A stretch of 64,000 nucleotides of DNA from Stenotrophomonas maltophilia (GTDB lineage Bacteria; Pseudomonadota; Gammaproteobacteria; Xanthomonadales; Xanthomonadaceae). Every line of letters begins with the position of its first letter. Positions within the stretch are counted from its first letter, which is position 1. Of this stretch, positions 20,755 to 29,500 are shown in pieces. Location of the stretch: contig FOZF01000001.1 in the NCBI GenBank assembly GCA_900113425.1, positions 660,358-724,357 of the forward strand, written 5' to 3'. A program made the translations under genes and the position numbers. The notes beneath the pieces are model-generated. The model was not told the origin of the DNA, ran no database searches, and saw nothing but the letters and a program-made list of their open reading frames with translations.

Positions 20755-22193
20755 TGGCTGACAGCTTCCTGTTCTACGATCTGGAAACCTTTGGCCAGGA
20801 TCCACGGCGAACGCGCATCTCGCAGTTCGCGGCGATCCGCACCGATTCCGATCTGAACGAGATCGACGCGCCGGTGAGCTTCTTCGTGCGCCCCGCCGAC
20901 GATCTGCTGCCCTCACCGATGGCCACCCTGGTCACCGGCATCACGCCGCAGCGGGCACTGGCCGAAGGCATCAGCGAAGCCGAAGCGTTCGACCGCATCA
21001 ACGAACAGCTGTCGCGCCCGGGCACGTGTGCCCTGGGCTACAACACCCTGCGCTTCGACGACGAGTTCATCCGCTACGGCCTGTTCCGCAACTTCCATGA
21101 CCCCTACGAGCGCGAGTGGCGAAACGGCAACTCGCGCTGGGACCTGCTGGACATGCTGCGGCTGATGCGCGCCCTGCGTCCCGGAGGCATCCACTGGCCA
21201 CTGCGCGAGGATGGCGCCACGTCGTTCAAGCTCGAACACCTGGCCGAAGCCAACAATGTGCGCGAGGGCGACGCGCACGAGGCACTGTCGGACGTGCGCG
21301 CCACGATCGGCATGGCACGCCTGTTCAAGCAGTCGCAGCCGCGGTTGTGGGACTACGCGCTGAAACTGCGCGACAAGCGTTTCGTCGGCAGCCTGCTGGA
21401 TGTGGGCGCGCTGAAGCCGGTGCTGCACATTTCCATGCGATACCCGGCCAGCCGGCTGTGCGCGGCGCCGGTGCTGCCGCTGGCGATTCACCCGACGATC
21501 AACAACCGGGTGATCGTGTTCGATCTGGAAGGTGACATCGACGACCTGCTGCAGCTGCCGGCCGAAACGATCGCCGAGCGGCTCTACCTGCGCGCCAGCG
21601 AACTGCCCGAGGGCGTCGCCCGGGTGCCGCTGAAGGAAGTACATCTGAACAAGGTCCCGGCGCTGGTCGCCTGGAACCACCTGCGGCCCGACGATCACGC
21701 CCGCCTGGGCCTGGATGTCGCCGCCATCGAAGCCAAGGTCGAACGGCTGCGTGCATTCGCGCCGCAACTGGCCGAGAAGGCACGGCAGGTGTACAACCAG
21801 CCACGGGACGCCGTCGTGGCCGACGTCGATGCTTCGCTGTACGACGGTTTCCTCGGCAATGGCGACAAGCCGCTGCTGGCCCTGGCGCGGACCACGCCGC
21901 CCGCAGAACTGGCTGCGCTGGAAGGCCGCTTCCGCGATCCGCGCCTGCCCGAACTGCTGTTCCGCTATCGCGCCCGCAACCATCCCGACACCCTGGCACC
22001 GGCCGAGCGCCAGCGCTGGCAGGACTACCGCCGCCAGCGCCTGCTCGGTGACGGCCGCCTGGGCGAACTCAACCTGCCCCAGTACCAGCAGCAGCTCGAT
22101 GCACTGGCCGCCGAGGCGCCGGACGACGATCGCCGCCTGGCCCTGCTGCAATCGCTGCGCGACTGGGGCCAGCACCTGCAGGAGAGCTTGTGA
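20754..22193 (+). CDS. sbcB: Exodeoxyribonuclease I
   Basis: This is a 3'-5' single-strand DNA exonuclease of recombination and mismatch repair. The 479-residue protein starts with the DEDD exonuclease domain: FYDLETFG holds the first Asp-Glu pair, and GYNTLRFDDEFIRYGLF and HEALSDVRATIGMA the others. An SH3-like and a C-terminal helical domain follow (LYDGFLGNGDKPLL), as in E. coli SbcB (475 residues). It overlaps kmo by one base and the next gene by four, so it belongs to the same transcript. Confidence 0.96.
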   Translation: MADSFLFYDLETFGQDPRRTRISQFAAIRTDSDLNEIDAPVSFFVRPADDLLPSPMATLVTGITPQRALAEGISEAEAFDRINEQLSRPGTCALGYNTLRFDDEFIRYGLFRNFHDPYEREWRNGNSRWDLLDMLRLMRALRPGGIHWPLREDGATSFKLEHLAEANNVREGDAHEALSDVRATIGMARLFKQSQPRLWDYALKLRDKRFVGSLLDVGALKPVLHISMRYPASRLCAAPVLPLAIHPTINNRVIVFDLEGDIDDLLQLPAETIAERLYLRASELPEGVARVPLKEVHLNKVPALVAWNHLRPDDHARLGLDVAAIEAKVERLRAFAPQLAEKARQVYNQPRDAVVADVDASLYDGFLGNGDKPLLALARTTPPAELAALEGRFRDPRLPELLFRYRARNHPDTLAPAERQRWQDYRRQRLLGDGRLGELNLPQYQQQLDALAAEAPDDDRRLALLQSLRDWGQHLQESL

Positions 22194-22876
22194 GCACCTA
22201 TTTCAGCGACGCCAGTTTCAGGTTCCTGCGCAGCCTTGCGCAGCACAATGAAAAGGCCTGGTTCAACGAACATCGCCAGCAGTACGAAGACCATGTACGG
22301 CAGCCGTTCCTGCGCCTGCTGGGCGACCTGCAGCCCGCGCTGGCCGAGGTCAGCGGGCATTTCCGTGCCGATACCCGTGGCGTCGGTGGTTCGCTGTTCC
22401 GCATCCATCGCGATGCGCGCTTTTCCAACGACAAATCGCCGTACAAGACCTGGCAGGGCGCGCGCCTGTTCCATGAACGCCGCCGCGAAGTGGCCGCTCC
22501 GTCGTTCTACGTGCATCTGCAGCCGGGCGAGAGCTTCGTCGGTGCCGGCCTGTGGCACCCCGAACCGGACACCCAGCGCCGCGTGCGCCATTTCATCCTG
22601 GACAACCCCGGCAGCTGGAAGGCCGCGGCGCATGCACCGGCCCTGCGCCGGCGTTTCGATTTCGAGCAGAGCGAGAAGCTGGTCAGGCCGCCGCGCGGCT
22701 TTCCCGCCGATTTCGAGTTCATCGACGATCTCAAGCATCGCAACTGGGTGATGTGGCGCTCGCTGGACGATGAGACGATGACCGGACCACGCCTGCTGTC
22801 CACGCTCGGCAAGGACCTGGCCGCGCTCGGCCCCTTCGTCGACTATCTGTGCGCGGCACTGGATCTGGAGTTCTGA
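22190..22876 (+). CDS. DUF2461 / TIGR02453 family protein
   Basis: This 228-residue protein begins with FRFLRSLAQHNEKAWFNEHRQ and contains FRIHRDARFSNDKSPYKTW and GLWHPEPD, diagnostic of DUF2461. The family is widespread, and I know of no biochemical function. It has no signal peptide or membrane segment. The start is GTG within the end of sbcB (four-base overlap), and its TGA overlaps the ATG of the next gene, so all are coupled. Confidence 0.88.
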   Translation: MSTYFSDASFRFLRSLAQHNEKAWFNEHRQQYEDHVRQPFLRLLGDLQPALAEVSGHFRADTRGVGGSLFRIHRDARFSNDKSPYKTWQGARLFHERRREVAAPSFYVHLQPGESFVGAGLWHPEPDTQRRVRHFILDNPGSWKAAAHAPALRRRFDFEQSEKLVRPPRGFPADFEFIDDLKHRNWVMWRSLDDETMTGPRLLSTLGKDLAALGPFVDYLCAALDLEF

Positions 22877-23856
22877 TGCCACTGGCCCGGCAACGCCGCC
22901 CGCTCGGCCGCACCGGCCTGTCCGTATCGCCGGTCGGGCTGGGCTGCTCGGGCTTCTGGGGACATCGCCGCTTTGCCGAGCATGCCGCCGCGGCTGTCGT
23001 CGAGCACGCGCTGGCCCAGGGCGTGAACCTGTTCGACACCGGCCACAACTACTCCGGCTTTCACGCCGAACCACGCCTGGGCCGCATCCTGCGACCGCTG
23101 CTGGCCCGCTACCCGCGTGAGTCACTGGTCATCTCCAGCAAGGGCGGCACACTGACCGGACAGGCCGGCATCAGTGGCGCAGAACAGCGTGATTTCTCGC
23201 CCGCGGCCATCACCGCCAGCTGCGAGGCCTCGCTGCGCAACCTTGGCCTGGATTACCTGGACATCTACCAGCTGCATGGCGCCACCGCGCACGACATCAA
23301 CGACGATCTGCTCGATGCGCTGCAGCGCCTGCGCGAACGCGGCCTGATCCGCGCCACCGGCATCAACACCCACTCGGCCTCGACGCTGCACTGGATGCTT
23401 GCGCATCCACAGGCATTCGACGTGGTCCTGCTGGACTACAACGCGCTGCAGCAGGACCGTGCGCCTCTGATCGACCAGCTGCATGCGGCCGGAATCGGCG
23501 TACTGGCAGGCACCGTGCTCGCGCAGGGGCACCTGCTGCCCGGCAAGCCTCGCCGGCCGAGATTGGCCGATGCCTGGTACCTGGCGCGCGCGTGGCTCAA
23601 GCCCAGCAGCCGCCGTCTGATGCGCAGCGCACGTGCGATGCGCCGGGCCATCGCGGCGATCGACAGCCAGCGACCGGCGCAGACTGCGTTTGCCTACGTT
23701 CTGGGCCACCCCGGCGTGGCCGCCGGCATCCTGGGCACCACCCGCGTCGACAGTCTGGAGGAGGTGCTGGCCACGCGACCCGAGGCACTGCGCCCTGCCG
23801 ACCGGCAACGCCTGGTCGCGGCTTATGGCGACGGCAGCGGTTCGCCCAGTCATTGA
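22876..23856 (+). CDS. Aldo/keto reductase family oxidoreductase
   Basis: This 326-residue TIM-barrel protein of the AKR superfamily uses NAD(P)H. The tetrad is visible: Asp and Tyr in NLFDTGHNYS (residues about 53-62), Lys in VISSKGG, and His in YQLHGATAHD. GLIRATGINTHS and the C-terminal GVAAGILGTTRVDSLEEVL match the nucleotide-binding part. It is one-base coupled to the DUF2461 gene. The substrate is unknown. Confidence 0.9.
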   Translation: MPLARQRRPLGRTGLSVSPVGLGCSGFWGHRRFAEHAAAAVVEHALAQGVNLFDTGHNYSGFHAEPRLGRILRPLLARYPRESLVISSKGGTLTGQAGISGAEQRDFSPAAITASCEASLRNLGLDYLDIYQLHGATAHDINDDLLDALQRLRERGLIRATGINTHSASTLHWMLAHPQAFDVVLLDYNALQQDRAPLIDQLHAAGIGVLAGTVLAQGHLLPGKPRRPRLADAWYLARAWLKPSSRRLMRSARAMRRAIAAIDSQRPAQTAFAYVLGHPGVAAGILGTTRVDSLEEVLATRPEALRPADRQRLVAAYGDGSGSPSH

Positions 23857-23897
23857 GTCTTCACCCCGCCCGGCCGCACTTGCGGCAGTCTGGCGGC

Positions 23898-24449
23898 ATG
23901 AAGAAGCTCACTGCGATCGTGGTCCTGCTGGTGATTGCCCTGGCCGGCGTATGGTTCGGCGGCCCCTACCTGGCCATACAGGGTCTGTCCAAGGCCATCG
24001 AACAGCGCGATACCGCCGCGCTGGAACGCTACGTCGACTTTCCGCGCGTGCGCGTCAGCCTGCGTGCGCAACTCAATGATTACCTCGTGCGCCAGGCCGG
24101 CCCCGATGTGGCCAGCAGCCCGTTCGGCGCCCTGCTCTACGGCCTGGGCGACCAGCTTGGGGGCGCGGCGGTGGACACCCTGATGACCCCGACCGGCATC
24201 GGTGCGATGCTGCAGGGCCATGTGCTGTGGAAGCGTGGGCGCAACGAGCTGCAGGGCGGAGATGCGTTCGCGGCGACCGAACCGGCACGGCCCTTGAAGA
24301 ACGCCCGCCACCGTTTCGAAGCGTTCGACCGCTTCGTCGTCGACGTTGATCGCGGCCCGGGCCAACCTCCGTTGAAGGTCGTGCTGGAACCCCAGGGGCT
24401 GCGCTGGAAAGTGGTTGACGTGCAGCTGGGAATGGCCGGCACCCCATGA
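23898..24449 (+). CDS. DUF2939 membrane-anchored protein
   Basis: The 183-residue product has an uncleaved-looking N-terminal membrane segment (about residues 5-25) and a soluble part with YLAIQGLSKAIEQRDTAALERYVDFPRVRVSLRAQL. This is typical of DUF2939, which is of unknown role in the cell envelope. It starts 41 bp after the aldo/keto reductase gene. A single REP hairpin closes the convergent gap after it. Confidence 0.82.
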   Translation: MKKLTAIVVLLVIALAGVWFGGPYLAIQGLSKAIEQRDTAALERYVDFPRVRVSLRAQLNDYLVRQAGPDVASSPFGALLYGLGDQLGGAAVDTLMTPTGIGAMLQGHVLWKRGRNELQGGDAFAATEPARPLKNARHRFEAFDRFVVDVDRGPGQPPLKVVLEPQGLRWKVVDVQLGMAGTP

Positions 24450-24457
24450 CGCAGAAC

Positions 24458-24479
24458 GCCGGGCGTGGCCCGGCGCTAC
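24458..24479 (-). repeat. GTAG REP element filling a convergent intergenic gap
   Basis: The 34-bp gap between the plus-strand DUF2939 gene and the minus-strand nucleotidase is almost entirely one REP hairpin, GTAGCGCCGGGCCACGCCCG on the minus strand. It probably serves as the transcript end for both genes. Confidence 0.85.
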
Positions 24480-24483
24480 CGCT

Positions 24484-25428
24484 TCATCCCTCGTTGGCGA
24501 CGCCGTGCGGTACATGGCCCGCGGCAACGTGTTCGCGGGCACTGTCGATGTTGTGCTGCGAATCATCGAAGAAGATGTCGGCACCGAAGGCCTGCAGGAA
24601 CGGCCCCTTGTGGCGGCCGCCCAGGAACAGCGCCTCGTCCAGGCGCACGCCCCATTCGCGCAGCGTGCGGATCACCCGCTCGTGCGCGGGCGCAGAACGG
24701 GCGGTAACCAGCGCTGTGCGGATCGGCGCACTGTCACCGGCCGGGAACACCTCCTGCAGCGTGTGCAGCGCGGACAGGAAGCCGCGGAACGGGCCACCGC
24801 TGAGCGGTTCGCGCGCACGTTCGCGCTCGTGGCGACCAAATGCCTCGACCCCCTGTTCGCGCGAGATACGCTCGCTTTCATCACCGAAGATCACCGCATC
24901 ACCGTCAAAGGCAATGCGCAGCTGGCCGGACGGTCGCCCGGTGTCGATCTGGTCCGCGGCGGCCGCAGCGGTCTCGCCGGGTGGCTTGGGCAGGATTGTC
25001 GCAGCGGCGATTCCGTGGCGCAGCGCACTGCGGACCGACTCCGGATTGGCCGACAGGAACAGATCGGTGCCGAACGGTTTCACGTAGGGCCAGGTCGGCT
25101 CACCGGCGGTGAAGGTGGCACGGATGATGCCCAGGCCGTAGTGCTGGATCGAATTGAAGATGCGCAGGCCGGTATCGGCCGAATTGCGCGACAGCAGGAT
25201 CACCTCGACGCGCGGGTTCTCCGGGCTGGCGCCCTGGTTCAGCGCCAACAGCTTGCGCACCACCGGGAAGGCCACGCCGGGACCGAGGATGTCGTCCTCG
25301 TGCTGGCGCTGGTACTCCGCATAGGCCGCCACGCCATCGGTCTCGAACAGCGCGTGGCTTTCCTCGAGATCGAACAGGGCGCGCGAGGTCACCGCGACGG
25401 TCAGCAAACGGGGGGAGTTGTCGCCCAT
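24484..25428 (-). CDS. 5'-nucleotidase, cN-I type (PF06189)
   Basis: This 314-residue protein resembles the cytosolic 5'-nucleotidase I family that dephosphorylates nucleoside monophosphates. Diagnostic segments are AVTSRALFDLEESHALFE at the N-terminus, VILLSRNSADTGLRIFNSI (about residues 77-95) and the C-terminal ADIFFDDSQHNI with acidic metal ligands. The frame extends to 25479, but MGDNSPRLL at 25428 gives the family N-terminus. The next gene upstream, nadK, ends 47 bp away on the same strand, so a nucleotide-metabolism operon is plausible. Confidence 0.9.
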   Translation of the reverse strand: MGDNSPRLLTVAVTSRALFDLEESHALFETDGVAAYAEYQRQHEDDILGPGVAFPVVRKLLALNQGASPENPRVEVILLSRNSADTGLRIFNSIQHYGLGIIRATFTAGEPTWPYVKPFGTDLFLSANPESVRSALRHGIAAATILPKPPGETAAAAADQIDTGRPSGQLRIAFDGDAVIFGDESERISREQGVEAFGRHERERAREPLSGGPFRGFLSALHTLQEVFPAGDSAPIRTALVTARSAPAHERVIRTLREWGVRLDEALFLGGRHKGPFLQAFGADIFFDDSQHNIDSAREHVAAGHVPHGVANEG

Positions 25429-25475
25429 CGGTGGGGGTCCTTCTGGCGGTCGACGGGACCGGCAGCCTATTGTCC

Positions 25476-26249
25476 TCAAAAAACGAACTGTTCGCTCAGG
25501 ATCCGGTCTTCCAGATTGTGTTCCGGGTCGAACAGCAATGTCACCCGGCGGTCACGCGACTCGCGGATGGTCACCTCGACCACGTCGCGCGTCTCGTGCG
25601 AATCGGCGGTCACGCTGACCGGTCGCTTGTAGGGATCCAGCACGCGGAAGCGCACCTCCGTGTCCGCCTTGAGAATGGCACCACGCCAGCGTCGCGGGCG
25701 ATACGGTGCCAATGGCGTCAGCGCGATGGTGTGCGAGCCCAAGGGCAGCACGGGTCCATGGGCCGAATAGTTGTAGGCGGTGCTGCCTGCGGGCGTGGCA
25801 ACCAGTACGCCGTCGCCGATCAGCTCGGCCACCCGCTCCTGGCCATTGAGGTCGATGCCGATGTGCGCGGCCTGGCGGGTCTGCCGCAACAGGGACACGT
25901 CGTTGTACGCCAGCGAACCGGTGCTGGTGCCCGATTCGGTCAGCGCCACCATCTCCAGCGGACGCAGGTTGGCCGGTTCCGCGCGGGCGATGCGTGCATT
26001 GACATCGTCGTCGCCCCGGTACTGGTTCATCAGGAAACCTACGGTGCCCAGCTTCATGCCGAACACCGGTTTTCCCAGGTGGCCGTGACGATGCAGCGTC
26101 TGCAGCATGAAGCCGTCACCGCCCAGCGGGCAGAGCACGTCGGCCTGCTCGGGGGCATGGTCACCGAAGCGCGCGACCATGGCCGCGCGGGCCATCTGCG
26201 CGGCTTCGGTGGTGCTTGCCAGGAAAGCGATGCGGGGGGTGTCGCTCAT
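25476..26249 (-). CDS. nadK: NAD kinase
   Basis: NadK phosphorylates NAD to NADP with ATP or polyphosphate. The 257-residue protein has [14 protein letters not shown] (GGDG motif, about residue 42) and [10 protein letters not shown]. It also has [23 protein letters not shown], the substrate-binding segment. It is of the short type found in alphaproteobacteria and xanthomonads. An open frame continues upstream to 26534, but that part only translates REP repeats ([12 protein letters not shown] repeated), so the ATG at 26249 is used. Confidence 0.94.
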   Translation of the reverse strand: MSDTPRIAFLASTTEAAQMARAAMVARFGDHAPEQADVLCPLGGDGFMLQTLHRHGHLGKPVFGMKLGTVGFLMNQYRGDDDVNARIARAEPANLRPLEMVALTESGTSTGSLAYNDVSLLRQTRQAAHIGIDLNGQERVAELIGDGVLVATPAGSTAYNYSAHGPVLPLGSHTIALTPLAPYRPRRWRGAILKADTEVRFRVLDPYKRPVSVTADSHETRDVVEVTIRESRDRRVTLLFDPEHNLEDRILSEQFVF

Positions 26250-26300
26250 CGATGGATCCGGGGGGAAGGCGTGAGGGAGAGCATAACCGAGCGCCGCTAC

Positions 26301-26326
26301 GCTCGCCGGGCATGGTCCGGCGCTAC
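26301..26326 (-). repeat. GTAG REP element
   Basis: On the minus strand this reads GTAGCGCCGGACCATGCCCG plus the rest of the stem. It is the nadK-proximal member of the repeat cluster and faces the opposite way from the three-unit array. Confidence 0.85.
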
Positions 26327-26376
26327 CCGGTCCCGCGCTCCCGGCGCTACCGGGGCGACGAAGCTCCGTAGTCCCG

Positions 26377-26481
26377 GTAGCGCCGCACCATGCCCGACGA
26401 AGCTCCGTCGTCCCGGTAGCGCCGGGCCATGCCCGGCGAAGCTCCGTCGTTCCGGTAGCGCCGGGCCATGCCCGGCGAATC
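26377..26481 (+). repeat. 39-bp-period array of three GTAG REP elements
   Basis: GTAG heads lie at 26377, 26416 and 26455, exactly 39 bp apart. Each unit is a REP hairpin followed by a linker beginning AAGCTCCGTCGT; the last linker is absent. The first unit has compensating changes in its stem (GCACCATGC within CGCCG..CGACG). The 316-bp gene-free stretch between nadK and the glutamate dehydrogenase gene holds little besides REP units and one terminator. Confidence 0.9.
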
Positions 26482-26493
26482 GCCAATGGCCGG

Positions 26494-26523
26494 AAACAGA
26501 ACGGCCCCGCTTTCGCGGGGCCG
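26494..26523 (-). terminator. Intrinsic terminator of the NAD-glutamate dehydrogenase gene
   Basis: CGGCCCCGC and GCGGGGCCG form a 9-bp stem with a 4-base loop. On the minus strand it is followed by TTCTGTTTCC. It lies 43 bp beyond the stop codon at 26566. Confidence 0.8.
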
Positions 26524-26534
26524 CTCCGTGTCAC

Positions 26535-26560
26535 GCACGCCGGGCGTGGCCCGGCACTAC
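26535..26560 (-). repeat. GTAG REP element at the 3' end of the glutamate dehydrogenase gene
   Basis: On the minus strand GTAGTGCCGGGCCACGCCCG lies six bases after the stop codon. It sits before the intrinsic terminator, so it becomes part of the transcript and may protect its 3' end. Confidence 0.85.
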
Positions 26561-26565
26561 ATCAG

Positions 26566-29500
26566 TCACGCACCGTGTGCAGCCAGCTGGCCCAGGCGCT
26601 GGACCGCGACCGAGACGGTCGGGTAGTCCAGGGTCTTCTGCTCGGCCAGTTCCGCCAGCATTGCCAGGGTGAAGCGCAGGCTGTTGTCATCGCGGCCCAT
26701 CCACGCAGCCACCTTGGCCTCGGCACTGCTGCCCTTGGTGGCCAGCACCTGACCGGCCAGATTGCGGTGGTTGGCGGCCAGCTCGTCGCGCAGCACGCCA
26801 CGTGCCACCGCGTGCCAACGGCCGTTGACTTCCAGTGCATCGACCTGCTCGAACAGCCACGGCAGCTGCAGGGCATCGCCCAGGCGGAAGTGCACCTTGG
26901 ACACGTCCACCGGCTTCAGCTTGCGGGTACGGGCCAGTTCGATGATGTCGAACGCCGGTTCCAGGAAATGCAGCTCGGACAGCTGCTGTGCCAGCGCGGA
27001 CGGCAGGCCCTTCTCCTTCCACTCGGCCACCAGCGCCTCGTAGGTCGGACGCTGCGAATCCGGCAGCACACCCGACGCGACGCGGATGTCGTTGAACGGG
27101 CCCTGATAGCGGTTGACCGCTTCAGTGATGCCCGGCATCGCACCCGGACGCGACAGCAGCCAGCGCACGAACGAACGCTGCAGCTTCCAGATCACTTCCA
27201 GCGCGTCGATCTGCACCGACTCCGGCACCTTGCCGTCGAGGGCGTCGATCTGCGCCCACAGCGCGCGCGCATCCAGCGTCTCGCGGCTGATGGTGTAGGC
27301 CTTGGCGACCTCGGCGATGGAGCGGCCGGTGTCTTCCTGCATGCGCATCAGGAACGTCGCGCCCATGCGGTTGATGGTCTGGTTGGTCACCGCCGTGGCG
27401 ATGATCTCGCGCTTCAGGCGGTGACGCTCCATCGCATCGGCGTACTTCTTCTGCAGCGGCGTGGGGAAGTAGCGCAGCAGCTCCTTGGACAGGTAAGGAT
27501 CTTCCGGAATATCCGACTCCAGCAGCTGGTTGAACGCCACCAGCTTGGAGTAGGACAGCAGCACCGACAGCTCCGGACGGGTCAGGCCCTGGCCGCGCGC
27601 CTTGCGCTGGGACAGCTCGGCATCGGACGGCAGGAACTCGATCTGCCGGTCCAGCAGACCCTGCTGTTCCAGGGTGCGGATGAAGTGCTGCTTGGAACCC
27701 AGGCGCTTGACCGCCATCCGCTCCATCAGGCTCAGCGCCTGGTTCTGGCGATAGTTGTCGTTGAGCACCAGGTCGGCGACTTCATCGGTCATCGAGGCCA
27801 GCAGCTTGTTGCGCTGGTCGACCGTCAGCTTCTTCGCCCGCACCACATCATTGAGCAGGATCTTGATGTTGACTTCGTGGTCCGACGTATCCACGCCGGC
27901 CGAGTTGTCGATGAAGTCGGTGTTGAGCAGCACGCCGGCCTGCGCGGCCTCGATACGGCCCAGCTGGGTCATGCCGAGGTTGCCGCCCTCGCCCACCACT
28001 TTGCAGCGCAGCTCGCCACCGTTCACGCGCAGTGCGTTGTTGGCACGGTCGCCGACATCACTGTGCTGCTCGCTGGCGGCCTTGACGTACGTGCCGATGC
28101 CGCCGTTCCACAGCAGGTCCACCGGTGCCTTCAGGATCGCGCTCATCAGGTCGTTCGGCGACAGCGCCTTGACGTTCTCGTCCAGGCCCAGCGCTTCACG
28201 CACCTGCGGGGTGATCTCGATCGACTTCAGGCTGCGCGGGTACACGCCGCCGCCCTTGCTGATCAGCTTGGCGTCGTAGTCTGCCCAGCTCGAACGCGGC
28301 ACGGTGAACATGCGCTCGCGCTCGACGAACGAGGTCGCCGCGTCCGGGTTCGGGTCAAGGAAGATATGGCGGTGGTCGAATGCCGCGACGAGGCGGATGT
28401 GGCGCGACAGCAGCATGCCGTTGCCGAACACATCGCCGGACATGTCGCCGACGCCGACCGCAGTGAAGTCCTGGCTCTGGCTGTCACGGCCCAGCGCACG
28501 GAAGTGGCGCTTGACCGACTCCCATGCACCGCGCGCGGTGATGCCCATGCCCTTGTGGTCGTAACCCACCGAACCACCGGAGGCGAACGCATCGCCCATC
28601 CAGAAGCCATGGGCGATGGCCAGGCCGTTGGCGATGTCGGAGAAGGTCGCCGTGCCCTTGTCGGCGGCCACCACCAGGTACGGATCGTCCATGTCGTGCC
28701 GCACGACATCCACCGGCGGCACGATCTTGTTGTTGACGATGTTGTCGGTGATGTCCAGCAGGCCCTGGATGAACAGCTTGTAGCAGGCCACGCCGTTGGC
28801 GAAGATCGCGTCGCGGTCGCCGTTCACCGGCGGGGTCTTGGCGAAGAAGCCACCCTTCGCACCGACCGGCACGATGACGGTGTTCTTGACCATCTGCGCC
28901 TTGACCAGACCCAGCACTTCGGTACGGAAGTCTTCGCGACGGTCCGACCAGCGCAGGCCGCCACGGGCCACCGCGCCGAAGCGCAGGTGGGTACCTTCCA
29001 CGCGCGGACCGTAGACGAAGATCTCGCGGTACGGACGCGGCTTCGGCAGGTCCGGCACCAGCGCCGAATCGAACTTGAAGCTGATCACATGGCCGTGCTG
29101 GCCATTGGCGTCGGTCTGGTAGTAGCTGGTACGCAGGGTGGCATCGATCACGCCCATGAACGAACGCAGGATGCGGTCTTCGTCCAGGCTCGACACGCGG
29201 TCCATCAGCTTCAGCAGCGCATCGCGCGCGGCCTGCATCTGCGCGTCGCGGTCACCCTTGCGGGCGTCGACCACGGTCTTGAGCACCTTCAGGGTGGCCT
29301 CGTCGCCGGCGGCCAGCACATCGAAGTGGGCCTTCAGCTGGGCCTGGCCGGCCGCGATATCGTCCTTGCTCTCGTGGCCGGTGGCCGGATCGAAGCGCGC
29401 TTCGAACAGCTCGACCAGCAGGCGCGCCAGCAGCGGATAGCGGGCGAACGTGCCTTCCACGTACGCCTGCGAGAACGGCACGCCGGTCTGCAGCAGATAC

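Noticed and set aside
26250..26534. In-frame upstream extension of nadK
   Set aside because: It translates the GTAG REP units into a meaningless peptide repeat. The family N-terminus begins at 26249.
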